Shown here: positions 9,587 through 16,830 of the stretch, in pieces
How the letters are laid out: each line of letters begins with the position of its first letter
How positions within the stretch are numbered: the stretch's first letter is position 1
Assembly: GCA_023395555.1 (NCBI GenBank)
Contig: JAEWYQ010000065.1
Span: 1 to 31,501 of the forward strand
Direction: 5' to 3'
Source of the DNA: Bacillota bacterium
GTDB lineage: Bacteria > Bacillota > Clostridia > Lachnospirales > Lachnospiraceae
Length of the DNA: 31,501 nucleotides
The notes under the pieces: model-generated
Databases searched by the model: none
What the model was told of the DNA's origin: nothing
The model's input: the letters and a program-made list of their open reading frames with translations, nothing else
Program-made: the position numbers and the translations under genes

Positions 9587-10409
9587 AGTTTTGAAAAAGA
9601 CGGTAAGCTATGTTCTCCTGACAGCAGGCGCGTTTGTCATGCTGATCCCATTTTTATGGGTGCTTTCCAGTTCTCTTAAAACGGCTTCCAATGTGCTGAA
9701 GATACCCCCTCAGTATATTCCTAACCCTATAACCTTTGAGAACTTCAAGACCGTGCTGGATAAGCTGTCCTTTATGAAGTACCTGGGAAACAGTTTTTTT
9801 GTGGTTTCCATGGATCTGATTGGGGCAATATTGTCTTCGGCAATGATCGGCTTTGGATTTGCCATGTTTAACTTCAGGGGAAAGACCCTGCTGTTCACCC
9901 TCATGCTGGCAACCTTGATGATGCCGGGCCAGGTAACGATGATTCCGGTTTATTTTATATGGTCAAAGCTTGGCTTTCTGGACAGCTATGTACCGCTCAT
10001 TGCGCCCAGCTTTCTGGGACAGGCCATGGGTATCTTCCTATTCCATCAAAATTACAAGAGTATGCCCGGAGTGCTGTATGAATCAGCGGTAATTGACGGA
10101 TGCAGCCCCATCGGTATCCTGTGTAAAATATATTTTCCGCTGTCGAAGCCGACCACAATGACTTTGGTTATTCTTACCTTTATAGGCGCATGGAATAATA
10201 CCCTGGGACCGTTATTATATTTACAGACAAGAGAAAAATATACTCTGATCATGGGACTGCTGACCTTAAGCTCTTCTCCCACGGCACAGGCCAATATGGG
10301 AGTAAGCATGGCAGGCGCGGTGATTACAATGGCGCCGGTTATCGCTGTTTTCATTTTCGCGCAAAAATACTTTGTCCAGGGAAATATCGGTGCAGGTATT
10401 AAGGGCTAG
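9576..10409 (+). CDS. ABC sugar transporter permease, MalG/UgpE type
   Basis: Second membrane subunit of the same importer, 277 aa. It has an N-terminal hydrophobic segment (about 9-32), further membrane segments, and the EAA-type loop LYESAVIDGCSPIGILCKIY followed by FPLSKP. ATG 9576 lies inside the end of the preceding permease gene, with GAGGTGGG as ribosome binding site. The C-terminal FAQKYFVQGNIGAGIKG is the standard end of this family (positioning of the last helix). The stop is one base from the stop of the convergent AraC gene, so no separate terminator fits between them. Confidence 0.92.
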   Translation: MTTRVLKKTVSYVLLTAGAFVMLIPFLWVLSSSLKTASNVLKIPPQYIPNPITFENFKTVLDKLSFMKYLGNSFFVVSMDLIGAILSSAMIGFGFAMFNFRGKTLLFTLMLATLMMPGQVTMIPVYFIWSKLGFLDSYVPLIAPSFLGQAMGIFLFHQNYKSMPGVLYESAVIDGCSPIGILCKIYFPLSKPTTMTLVILTFIGAWNNTLGPLLYLQTREKYTLIMGLLTLSSSPTAQANMGVSMAGAVITMAPVIAVFIFAQKYFVQGNIGAGIKG

Positions 10410-10410
10410 T

Positions 10411-11271
10411 TCATTCGATTCTCTTCCGGAAGGCGCTGGGGGTGCATTGGTAATCTTTTGTAAACAGATTGATAAAATGCCCGATGCTGTTAAAACCAAC
10501 GGCATGACAGACCTCGGTTATATTCAGGGAGGAGTAGCGTAACAGTCTTTCTGCTTCAGACAGGCGCTTTTTATTAATAAAATTGACTACAGTAACTCCT
10601 GTGATTTCTTTAAAGGTATGGCTTAAGTAGAATTTGCTGATATATAGATTGCTGCAAATTTCCTCAAGGGTGATGGGCTGTGTATAGTTATCGTTAATGT
10701 ACCGTATGACCTTATATACCAGCTTGTCCTTTGGAGAAAGCTTCGGAGTTGATGTTTCATAAATTTCGTCGGAGGACAGATCTAAAATAGTAATGAAAAG
10801 CTCCATCAGAGCACATAGCATGGCGATTTTTTTATAATCGGAGGTTACGGTCCGGGAAACATTATAAAGATGCATAACACCATGATCCAGAAGCTTTTTA
10901 CTCTTATCATTGCGAAAAGAAACCTTTCTTTTGGATGAGAAGATCTCCTGCATTTTATTCGACAGTTCTTCACTGTATAAGCTGATCTGCTGAAGAATTT
11001 TCGGATGAAACAGGATGAGAATACGGCTTCTTTCATTTTCATGCTGATAAACCGTGCGGTGGAAGAGGAAGGGCTGGATAAAGACCAGATCATTCTCACG
11101 GACAGTGTATACTTCATTATCTATGAAATAGGTCATTTCATTTCCGAGGTAGTAGTACATTTCATAAAAGTCATGGTAGTGATCCCATCGTTTCGATGAG
11201 TCAACATGATTATTTGCTTTATCAACAAGCAGATATTCATCAAAAGTCTTATGGATATAGGGATCGTACAA
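10411..11271 (-). CDS. AraC-family transcriptional regulator
   Basis: Probable sugar-responsive regulator of the flanking transporter and nag-type genes. 286 aa. The N-terminal part has a cupin-like sensing domain (HYHDFYEMYYYLGNEMTYFI, about 31-50). The C-terminal AraC DNA-binding domain has two helix-turn-helix units: ITLEEICSNLYISKFYLSHT, and NITEVCHAVGFNSIGHFINL leading into TPSAFRKR. The start is TTG at 11269-11271: an in-frame TAA lies two codons upstream and no ATG or GTG occurs early enough to keep the cupin. A GGTG run about 9 nt upstream is a weak ribosome binding site. It is divergent from the nagB-like gene and convergent with the permease. Confidence 0.88.
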   Translation of the reverse strand: MYDPYIHKTFDEYLLVDKANNHVDSSKRWDHYHDFYEMYYYLGNEMTYFIDNEVYTVRENDLVFIQPFLFHRTVYQHENERSRILILFHPKILQQISLYSEELSNKMQEIFSSKRKVSFRNDKSKKLLDHGVMHLYNVSRTVTSDYKKIAMLCALMELFITILDLSSDEIYETSTPKLSPKDKLVYKVIRYINDNYTQPITLEEICSNLYISKFYLSHTFKEITGVTVVNFINKKRLSEAERLLRYSSLNITEVCHAVGFNSIGHFINLFTKDYQCTPSAFRKRIE

Positions 11272-11309
11272 GGATTAACACCAGCTTTCTATGAGTAATG
11301 GATTGCTTT

Positions 11310-11338
11310 ATTATATATTAATTCAGAAACAAAGTAAA
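11310..11338 (-). promoter_or_regulatory. Promoter of the AraC-family gene
   Basis: On the minus strand TTTACT (11333-11338) and TATAAT (11310-11315) are 17 bp apart, about 40 bp before the TTG start. The plus-strand promoter for the nagB-like gene must overlap this ~100-bp divergent region, but I see no clear match. Confidence 0.6.
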
Positions 11339-11377
11339 GAAGGGCATCATGATTGACCAATACGGAGGTAAAACAAA

Positions 11378-12103
11378 ATGAATATCAGAAGATTAAAGGA
11401 TTCAGCAGAATTAGGGAAGGAGGCCGCGAAATTATCGGCTGAAATTATAAAGAAGGCAATTGCTGAGAAGGGCAGGGCAAGAATTGTACTTTCTACCGGT
11501 GCCTCTCAATTTGATACATTGAAGGCATTAATTGAAACAGATGTTGACTGGAGTAAGGTTGAGATGTATCATTTAGATGAATACAGGGATCTGCCGGAAA
11601 CTCACCCGGCAAGCTTCCGCAAGTACCTGAAGGACCGTTTCATCAGCCAGGTTAATCTGGGACAGGCCCATCTGGTCAGCGGAGAGGGTGATGTAACGAA
11701 GAACATTGCAGAATTAACCAAGAGCATCCGGGAAGAGGAGATTGATCTGGGACTGATCGGTATCGGACAAAATGCGCATATTGCTTTTAATGATCCGCCG
11801 GCAGACTTTCTGACAGAAGAGGCTTATATCATTGTCAATCTGGATGACGCATGTAAAAAACAGCAGGTTTCCGAGGGGTGGTTTGCGACCATTGACGATG
11901 TACCGAAGCAGGCTGTCTCCATGACGGTATATCAGATTATGCAGTGTAAAAACATCATTTCCTGCGTACCTTCCAAGGTGAAGGCAAATGCAATAAAAAG
12001 TATGATAGACAATCCGGTCACCAATCTTATACCCGCGACCATGCTGAAAATGCATAACAGCATGACGCTTTTCCTGGATGAAGAATCTGCCTCATTGCTG
12101 TAG
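11378..12103 (+). CDS. Glucosamine-6-phosphate deaminase/isomerase family protein (NagB-like)
   Basis: NagB/6-phosphogluconolactonase-fold enzyme, 241 aa, predicted to convert an aminosugar 6-phosphate to a ketose phosphate plus ammonia, or a related isomerisation. The phosphate loop STGASQFDTL (39-48) and the base-region motif MYHLDEYRDL (63-72, Asp67) are present. The second motif reads GIGQNAHIAFNDP (128-140), whereas classical NagB has GxGxDGHIAFNEP. The His is kept (His134), but the catalytic Asp becomes Asn132 and Glu becomes Asp139. That pattern marks a distinct NagB-like clade, so the exact substrate is uncertain. ATG 11378 follows GGAGG (about 11365). nagA lies 42 nt downstream, supporting an aminosugar role. 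Confidence 0.8.
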   Translation: MNIRRLKDSAELGKEAAKLSAEIIKKAIAEKGRARIVLSTGASQFDTLKALIETDVDWSKVEMYHLDEYRDLPETHPASFRKYLKDRFISQVNLGQAHLVSGEGDVTKNIAELTKSIREEEIDLGLIGIGQNAHIAFNDPPADFLTEEAYIIVNLDDACKKQQVSEGWFATIDDVPKQAVSMTVYQIMQCKNIISCVPSKVKANAIKSMIDNPVTNLIPATMLKMHNSMTLFLDEESASLL

Positions 12104-12132
12104 AAACCATACGCAGATAAAGGAAGGGAGGA

Positions 12133-12157
12133 ATGGATATAATCCATGGATATAATC
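12133..12157 (+). repeat. 12-bp tandem duplication between ribosome binding site and nagA start
   Basis: ATGGATATAATC occurs at 12133-12144 and again at 12146-12157, one base apart, then ATG at 12158. The first copy puts an out-of-frame ATG directly behind GGGAGG; the second provides the in-frame ATG 12146. Confidence 0.85.
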
Positions 12158-13336
12158 ATGAGAATATTATTTAAGAATGCAAATATAATAAGTGCCGCGG
12201 GGATAACCCCCGGTGAACTCCTGGTGGAAGGCGATAAGATAAAAAGGGTCGCGTACAATGAGACCATAGATATGCCCTGTGATCAGGTAGTGGATGTTCA
12301 ACATAAATATCTTTCTCCCGGATTTATTGATCTTCATACCCACGGCGGAGGCGGGTCTGATTTTATGGACGGTACGCTGGATGCTATCTATCATGCTTCC
12401 AGGGAACATCTAAAATACGGGACCACCTCCATTGTTCCGACGACTTTGACAAGCACCCGGGAAGATCTGCTTGAATTTCTAGATTTATTTAATCAGGTAG
12501 AGCTTACGAAGGAAGGCTGTCCCAATATCTTAGGCCTGCATTTGGAAGGACCGTATTTCTCCTATAACCAGAGAGGGGCACAGGACCCCAGATACTTGAG
12601 AAACCCGGATAAAGAGGAGTATATGGAAGCACTGCGGAGGACGGACCGCATTATCCGCTGGTCCTTTGCCGTGGAATTAGACGGTTCCAGGGAGTTTTTA
12701 GCCGAACTCAGAAAGCATGGTATCGTCAGCTCCCTGGCTCATTCCGACGCAACCTGTGCGGAAGTGACTGACAGCTATGAAAACGGACTGGCAGCATTGA
12801 CTCATTTTTATTCCTCCATGTCCACGGTAGTCAGAAAAAACTCCTACCGGATTGCGGGAGCTGTGGAAGCAGGCTATCTGATCGACGATTTGTTTGTGGA
12901 GGTCATAGCTGATGGCAAGCATCTGCCAAAGGAATTACTGCAGCTGATCTATAAGATGAAGGGTCCGGATCGGATCTGTCTGGTGACAGATTCCATGAGA
13001 GGGGCAGGAATGCCTGACGGCTGGTCGATCTTAGGCAACAGGGACTGCGGAATGGAAGTAGTGATCGAGGACGGCGTGGCGAAGCTGCCCGACAGAAGCG
13101 CTTTTGCAGGCAGCGTGGCAACCGCCGACAGGCTGGTAAGAACGTTTTATCAGTTAACAGGCGTTCCCTTGCATGAGGTGGTGAGGATGATGACCTTAAC
13201 CCCCGCTAAGCTGTTAAAAATCGATTCTCAAAAAGGCTCTATTGCAGAAGGAAAAGATGCGGATCTCATTATTTTTGATGAAAATATCAAAGTGGATTTT
13301 GTAATGGTAAGAGGTTTGATTAATCAGATGGCATGA
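12146..13336 (+). CDS. nagA: N-acetylglucosamine-6-phosphate deacetylase
   Basis: Amidohydrolase removing acetate from GlcNAc-6-P (or a related N-acetylhexosamine phosphate) to feed the NagB-like enzyme. Family motifs in order: PGFIDLHTHGGGGSDF (metal-site His pair, about residues 58-73), GLHLEGPYFS (Glu metal ligand), SLAHSDATCAE (His), LTHFYSSM (His), LVTDSMRGAG (catalytic Asp). The C-terminal KLLKIDSQKGSIAEGKDADL strand set is typical. 396 aa. Two in-frame ATGs, 12146 and 12158, are possible; MRILFKNANI from 12158 looks like the more usual N-terminus. GGGAGG at 12126-12131 serves either. Co-oriented with the nagB-like gene, 42 nt apart. The next gene's frame overlaps the stop codon (ATGA). 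Confidence 0.9.
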   Translation: MDIIMRILFKNANIISAAGITPGELLVEGDKIKRVAYNETIDMPCDQVVDVQHKYLSPGFIDLHTHGGGGSDFMDGTLDAIYHASREHLKYGTTSIVPTTLTSTREDLLEFLDLFNQVELTKEGCPNILGLHLEGPYFSYNQRGAQDPRYLRNPDKEEYMEALRRTDRIIRWSFAVELDGSREFLAELRKHGIVSSLAHSDATCAEVTDSYENGLAALTHFYSSMSTVVRKNSYRIAGAVEAGYLIDDLFVEVIADGKHLPKELLQLIYKMKGPDRICLVTDSMRGAGMPDGWSILGNRDCGMEVVIEDGVAKLPDRSAFAGSVATADRLVRTFYQLTGVPLHEVVRMMTLTPAKLLKIDSQKGSIAEGKDADLIIFDENIKVDFVMVRGLINQMA

Positions 13337-13368
13337 GTGAGCGGAATAATACGGAAATGGGGGAACAT

Positions 13369-14271
13369 ATGAAGGAGAGCCAGGCTTTTTTGAAAGAGTT
13401 TACGAGGAAGATTGATTTTCCGGCAGAGGCGCAGGAAGTATATGAAAATATTCTTCAGAGAATTCTCACGGAATCTGACTATGTGGGCGGGATCATTTCA
13501 TCGGCGGATTTATTCAGGAATCAAAAGTATAAAGAGGCCTTTGACGCGGCAGATCGATTGGCGGATGAGATGGGGATTCACAGGTATACCCTGTCCATGC
13601 TGCTGCTGATATTGTGTGCGGAGCCGCTGCTTTTGCAGTATCGTGAGAAAGGGGTTCCAGAGGAGATCTATTGGAATTCGATGAAGGATCTGCGCTATAA
13701 GCTGCTGGAATGCCACAAGGTATATGGTATCTGGGGAACCTTTGTGCGTGATTGGTATCCAAGGTTTTATCAGGTAGACCGGTTTGCTTTGGGACGTATC
13801 CAATATGAATTTTCTGTATTGCAGTTAGAGGATTATGAAATAAAGGGAATTACAGTTAAGACGGGGGACAAAGTGCTCAATATGCACATCCCCTCCAGCG
13901 GAGCGTTTACGGAAGAGATGCGGTTGGACTCTTATAAGAAAGCCTACGCGTTTTTTAATAGTGAGTTTGGGGGGAAGGCGATCCCCATGGTGTGCTCTTC
14001 CTGGCTGCTGTACCAGGGCAACAAGGAGTTCTTGCCGGAGAATTCCAATATTCTCGGCTTCATGGAAGACTTTACTTATATCAAGAGTACAGCAGAAGAA
14101 AAATTTCACGATGCCTGGAGGGTGTTTGGCAAGGATGCTGAAAAGGGGCCGCAGGGCTGGCCGCGGGAGAGTACCCTGCAGAAAAGGCTGGCGGAATATC
14201 TGGAAAGAGGCGGAAAGACCGGAAGCGGATATGGAATATTCTTGTTTGACGGTGAGAAGATTGTAAGATAG
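13369..14271 (+). CDS. Two-domain acyltransferase-like protein (GNAT-like C-terminus)
   Basis: About 300 aa. It resembles the clostridial family annotated as acyltransferase domain-containing protein, with a helical N-terminal domain and a GNAT-like C-terminal domain (recognised from overall pattern, moderate certainty). Visible: helical N-terminal half with WGTFVRDWYPRFYQVDRFALGRIQYE in the middle (given here as two parts, WGTFVRDWYP and RFALGRIQYE), then VLNMHIPSSGAF, a Ser-rich VCSSWLLYQGN segment, and a C-terminal RESTLQKRLAEYLERGG. ATG 13369 follows GGGGGA at 5-6 nt. An upstream in-frame ATG at 13333 overlaps the nagA stop (ATGA), would add 12 residues and has no good ribosome binding site. 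Operon position suggests a link to acylated sugar metabolism, but the substrate is unknown. Confidence 0.65.
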   Translation: MKESQAFLKEFTRKIDFPAEAQEVYENILQRILTESDYVGGIISSADLFRNQKYKEAFDAADRLADEMGIHRYTLSMLLLILCAEPLLLQYREKGVPEEIYWNSMKDLRYKLLECHKVYGIWGTFVRDWYPRFYQVDRFALGRIQYEFSVLQLEDYEIKGITVKTGDKVLNMHIPSSGAFTEEMRLDSYKKAYAFFNSEFGGKAIPMVCSSWLLYQGNKEFLPENSNILGFMEDFTYIKSTAEEKFHDAWRVFGKDAEKGPQGWPRESTLQKRLAEYLERGGKTGSGYGIFLFDGEKIVR

Positions 14272-14319
14272 TATACCGGATAAGGGATGCTTTGTGAGAA
14301 TTTCAGATTCAGAGCAGTA

Positions 14320-14360
14320 AAAAAGGTTAAGATTTCTGCAAAGCAGAGCTTAACCTTTTT
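14320..14360. terminator. Bidirectional terminator hairpin, copy 1
   Basis: AAAAAGGTTAAG (14320-14331) pairs perfectly with CTTAACCTTTTT (14349-14360). An inner hairpin TCTGC/GCAGA closes on AAA. T5 follows on plus and A6 precedes, so it can work on either strand. Closely resembles the hairpin at 15405-15441. Confidence 0.85.
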
Positions 14361-14465
14361 GGATGGACGGATGGTTTTAAGAATTATTCTTATACTTTTC
14401 CTCTTCTATTGGCCGTTATGAGCTATATAATGGTTCCATTTCATTCCTTGTTTTTGTAGTTGGCA

Positions 14466-14508
14466 GGAGGGAGGAATGATGTTAAAATGGTTCCAACAAT
14501 CAAGATAA
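14466..14508 (+). other. 10-codon upstream ORF with strong ribosome binding site
   Basis: GGAGGGAGG (14466-14474) directly precedes ATG 14476; a second ATG follows at 14479. The frame MMLKWFQQSR stops at 14506-14508, just before the CPBP gene in another frame. It may be a leader peptide coupling translation, or the separated original start of the gene. Spacing of the first ATG to the ribosome binding site is tight. Confidence 0.4.
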
Positions 14509-14533
14509 GGATGTGCACAATTTGAGGAAAATT

Positions 14534-15367
14534 ATGGGTTATCTGAGAGCAAGTGTTGTACCGTTTTTGGCGGCATTGGCAATTATGAGTGTTGCGATGT
14601 TCTGTTTTCAAAGTATCTATCAAGTGATGCTTGCGCTATATATAAGAATATCCGGAGGGCCGGGGAAATCCTCAGAGGGGGAGGCGCTTTTCCAGGAAGT
14701 GATCTCCGGGATGTCCGGGGATGTGAATTATTTCATATCGGTTTCCTCTGTTTTGATCTGTGGAATCGTGTTTTACTTCTGGTACCGCCGTGAGGTGTCC
14801 GGACAGCAGAGGAGAAGGCTTCTATCCATTATTAAGGGGAAGAATTTATATTTCTTTGTGATGCTGGGCATTGGCTGCCAGCTGTTCTTTTCGGGGGTGA
14901 TGAGCCTGCTTCAGCCTGTATTTCCGGAACAGTTTGAGGACTACAGTGAGACCATGGGGAGTATCCTTGGAAGTAATCCGCTGCTGGTGATTATTTATAT
15001 GATTGTCATAGCCCCGGTTACGGAGGAGCTGATTTTCCGAGGGGTGATACTGGAAAGAATGAGAAAGGCGGTTCCCTTTTTGGGAGCCAATCTGTTGCAG
15101 GCGCTGTTCTTCGGAATTTATCATGGGAATATCATTCAAGGGATTTATGCCAGTGTTATGGGTTTTTTACTGGGCCTTTTCTGCCACAGATTTCGTTCCC
15201 TTTCTGCCTCCATATTGCTGCATATGATAATTAACAGCAGTGTAGTTGTTGTCATGCTGTTCCCTGCTTCTGCGGTCAGCTATATTATTATGGCCGTTGC
15301 CGGGGCGGGGGCCTGTGTGCTGAGCTTCCGCCGTTTGGAGCTGTGGAAGGAAGGGAGTATACAGTAG
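14534..15367 (+). CDS. CPBP-family intramembrane metalloprotease
   Basis: Polytopic membrane protease of the CAAX prenyl protease 2/bacteriocin-processing (Abi) family, 277 aa with multiple hydrophobic segments, the first at about residues 8-32. The three conserved motifs are intact: EELIFR (Glu164, Glu165, Arg169), FFGIYHGN (His197) and HMIIN (His230, Asn234), so it should be catalytically active. ATG 14534 follows GAGG (14524-14527) at about 6 nt; GTG 14513 is in frame and would add seven residues but has a poorly spaced ribosome binding site. It is an isolated gene between two near-identical hairpins. Partners unknown; family members process bacteriocins or pheromones or act in immunity, but nothing here fixes the role. 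Confidence 0.88.
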   Translation: MGYLRASVVPFLAALAIMSVAMFCFQSIYQVMLALYIRISGGPGKSSEGEALFQEVISGMSGDVNYFISVSSVLICGIVFYFWYRREVSGQQRRRLLSIIKGKNLYFFVMLGIGCQLFFSGVMSLLQPVFPEQFEDYSETMGSILGSNPLLVIIYMIVIAPVTEELIFRGVILERMRKAVPFLGANLLQALFFGIYHGNIIQGIYASVMGFLLGLFCHRFRSLSASILLHMIINSSVVVVMLFPASAVSYIIMAVAGAGACVLSFRRLELWKEGSIQ

Positions 15368-15404
15368 AACAGCGTAGATATAAGAATCGGCAATACATTA
15401 TGAC

Positions 15405-15441
15405 AAGGTTAAGCTCCTGCAAAAGAGAACTTAACCTTTTT
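15405..15441. terminator. Terminator hairpin, copy 2
   Basis: AAGGTTAAG (15405-15413) pairs with CTTAACCTT (15430-15438), loop 16 nt, T5 at 15437-15441. The sequence matches copy 1 at 14320-14360 in both arms and partly in the loop (CTGCAAA). Confidence 0.8.
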
Positions 15442-15503
15442 GATTGTATCAATGGTTTATGAGGTTGGGGACAAAGTTTTTACAGAAAGTTTTTTACAAA
15501 CAC

Positions 15504-15534
15504 TTGACTTTGACGTCGTGTCGTAGTTTATCAT
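15504..15534 (+). promoter_or_regulatory. Promoter with 19-bp spacer, MerR-type
   Basis: TTGACT (15504-15509) and TATCAT (15529-15534) are 19 bp apart rather than 17. The spacer carries an imperfect dyad around TTGACGTCGTGTCGTAG. Over-long spacers with an internal dyad are the hallmark of promoters activated by MerR-family regulators, which untwist the DNA. An alternative reading, TTGACG-16-CATAAA, would be constitutive. No merR gene lies in the window. Confidence 0.55.
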
Positions 15535-15563
15535 AAATATAAAACAGGGGGAGGGGGATTTAA

Positions 15564-16646
15564 ATGTCTATTGAAAACCAAGCAACATTTTATTTCCGTA
15601 ATGTTTGCGATTACAATCCAAGCATAAAGAGTGATATTGCTTTAACCGATTTTATGGTTAGAGGGTTTACCGAATTCAGCGCCCTTTTACGCACGATATA
15701 TCAAGATTGGAAGTCTTATGAAATATCAACAATTCCAAGTGAACAGACGAAAATAGGGATCATGGCCGATGATCTTGAAAATTATCACAACTTAACTGAT
15801 ACATTGGACTGTCTTTATGCCATTGCCACAGTTGGTGAATTATGTTCTGAAGGTGAATTCCCATATTTATTTGCCGGCAAATCACTTTTCAAAAGCGCAT
15901 ACAAAAAGTCTGTCACGTTCTCATTTGGAATGCTTAGAAAATATGGGTTTTGCTTTAAGTATTATAAAGGTGATAAAGAAACAGAAGATTATAAACGATG
16001 TGACTCTTTTAGAATTTATTATGAAAACAGTAAGTATTTAATTGAGGCAATTAAGTTTGCCGCAGATCGGCTGATGCATCTGGAAAAGAAAAAAGAAATG
16101 CCTGAAAAAGTAGCTTTTATGCTGTCCGACTATTATTTCATACTGACCGGACAAATCAACCAAAATCCCCTGCAAGAAAGTATTTTAAAAACATTGGGTT
16201 CGTTAAACGGTTTGTGGAAACAAATTGTCCGTGCAGTGCAGGACGATTGCGGGCTTGTTGCGGATTCATCCTTCAACCCCTATGTCTTTCCCAATAGGGT
16301 TGTAACATACAAACGGGGCAAAAAGACGATCTGTAAATTCGGAATTACTGCGGACCGCTTGAATGTGCGATTACCGCTGCTGTTTGAAGCAGCGAAGGTT
16401 CTGATTATAAAGAGAAAATCTCTGCCTCAGAGTATTAATCAAAATATTGATAGGTTTGGTTGTGTTGGCTGCGGGAAGTGTGAAGCTCAAAGTAACATCG
16501 TGATGGTTGAAGGTGTGCCGGTTTGTAATCTGCCTTACAGTAATTTTGTGACGGAAGATTCCAGATGCCTGTGCTTTGACATATCACACAAAGAAGAAGT
16601 GGACGTTATCTGCGATGTTATTAAAAATTATGCAGTTGAATTATGA
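15564..16646 (+). CDS. Uncharacterised Cys-motif protein under a MerR-type promoter
   Basis: I do not recognise the family. 360 aa, soluble, no signal peptide or membrane segment. The body (about 1-290) is mixed and helix-rich with many aromatic and charged residues. The C-terminal 60 residues carry a Cys pattern: GCVGCGKCE (Cys300, Cys303, Cys306), PVCNL (Cys321) and RCLCFD (Cys335, Cys337). The CxxCxxC triplet recalls a ferredoxin-like or zinc-binding knuckle (inference). A very strong ribosome binding site, GGGGGAGGGGG (15547-15557), precedes ATG 15564. The gene is visibly more AT-rich than its neighbours and stands alone between terminators, suggesting horizontal acquisition. Promoter architecture suggests induction by a small molecule or stress through a MerR regulator. 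Confidence 0.75.
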   Translation: MSIENQATFYFRNVCDYNPSIKSDIALTDFMVRGFTEFSALLRTIYQDWKSYEISTIPSEQTKIGIMADDLENYHNLTDTLDCLYAIATVGELCSEGEFPYLFAGKSLFKSAYKKSVTFSFGMLRKYGFCFKYYKGDKETEDYKRCDSFRIYYENSKYLIEAIKFAADRLMHLEKKKEMPEKVAFMLSDYYFILTGQINQNPLQESILKTLGSLNGLWKQIVRAVQDDCGLVADSSFNPYVFPNRVVTYKRGKKTICKFGITADRLNVRLPLLFEAAKVLIIKRKSLPQSINQNIDRFGCVGCGKCEAQSNIVMVEGVPVCNLPYSNFVTEDSRCLCFDISHKEEVDVICDVIKNYAVEL

Positions 16647-16830
16647 CAAAAACTACATGCATGATACATCAATAAAAGCCTTTCCCATTAAGAGGAATAT
16701 ATGCCTTTCTTTATATTGGAAAATATGTTACTATAAATTTAAACTTAACGGTATCATGCGGATAAACGGAAATTGGGAGTTTGCCGAGCAGATTTGATCC
16801 GCGGGTGATTCCTATAATCGGAGGCATACT
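16647..16830. other. Intergenic AT-rich stretch, nothing recognised
   Basis: Between the Cys-motif gene and the serine-hydrolase remnant. It contains TATAAA-like hexamers around 16732 without a good -35. No RNA structure or repeat stands out. Confidence 0.5.

Noticed and set aside
14409..14431. TTGGCC and TATAAT as a promoter for the CPBP gene
   Set aside because: The hexamers are only 11 bp apart, and no -35 exists at 16-18 bp from the TATAAT.
16576..16797. 73-codon plus-strand frame overlapping the end of the Cys-motif gene
   Set aside because: No ribosome binding site, begins inside another gene and shows low-complexity basic sequence; likely not coding.
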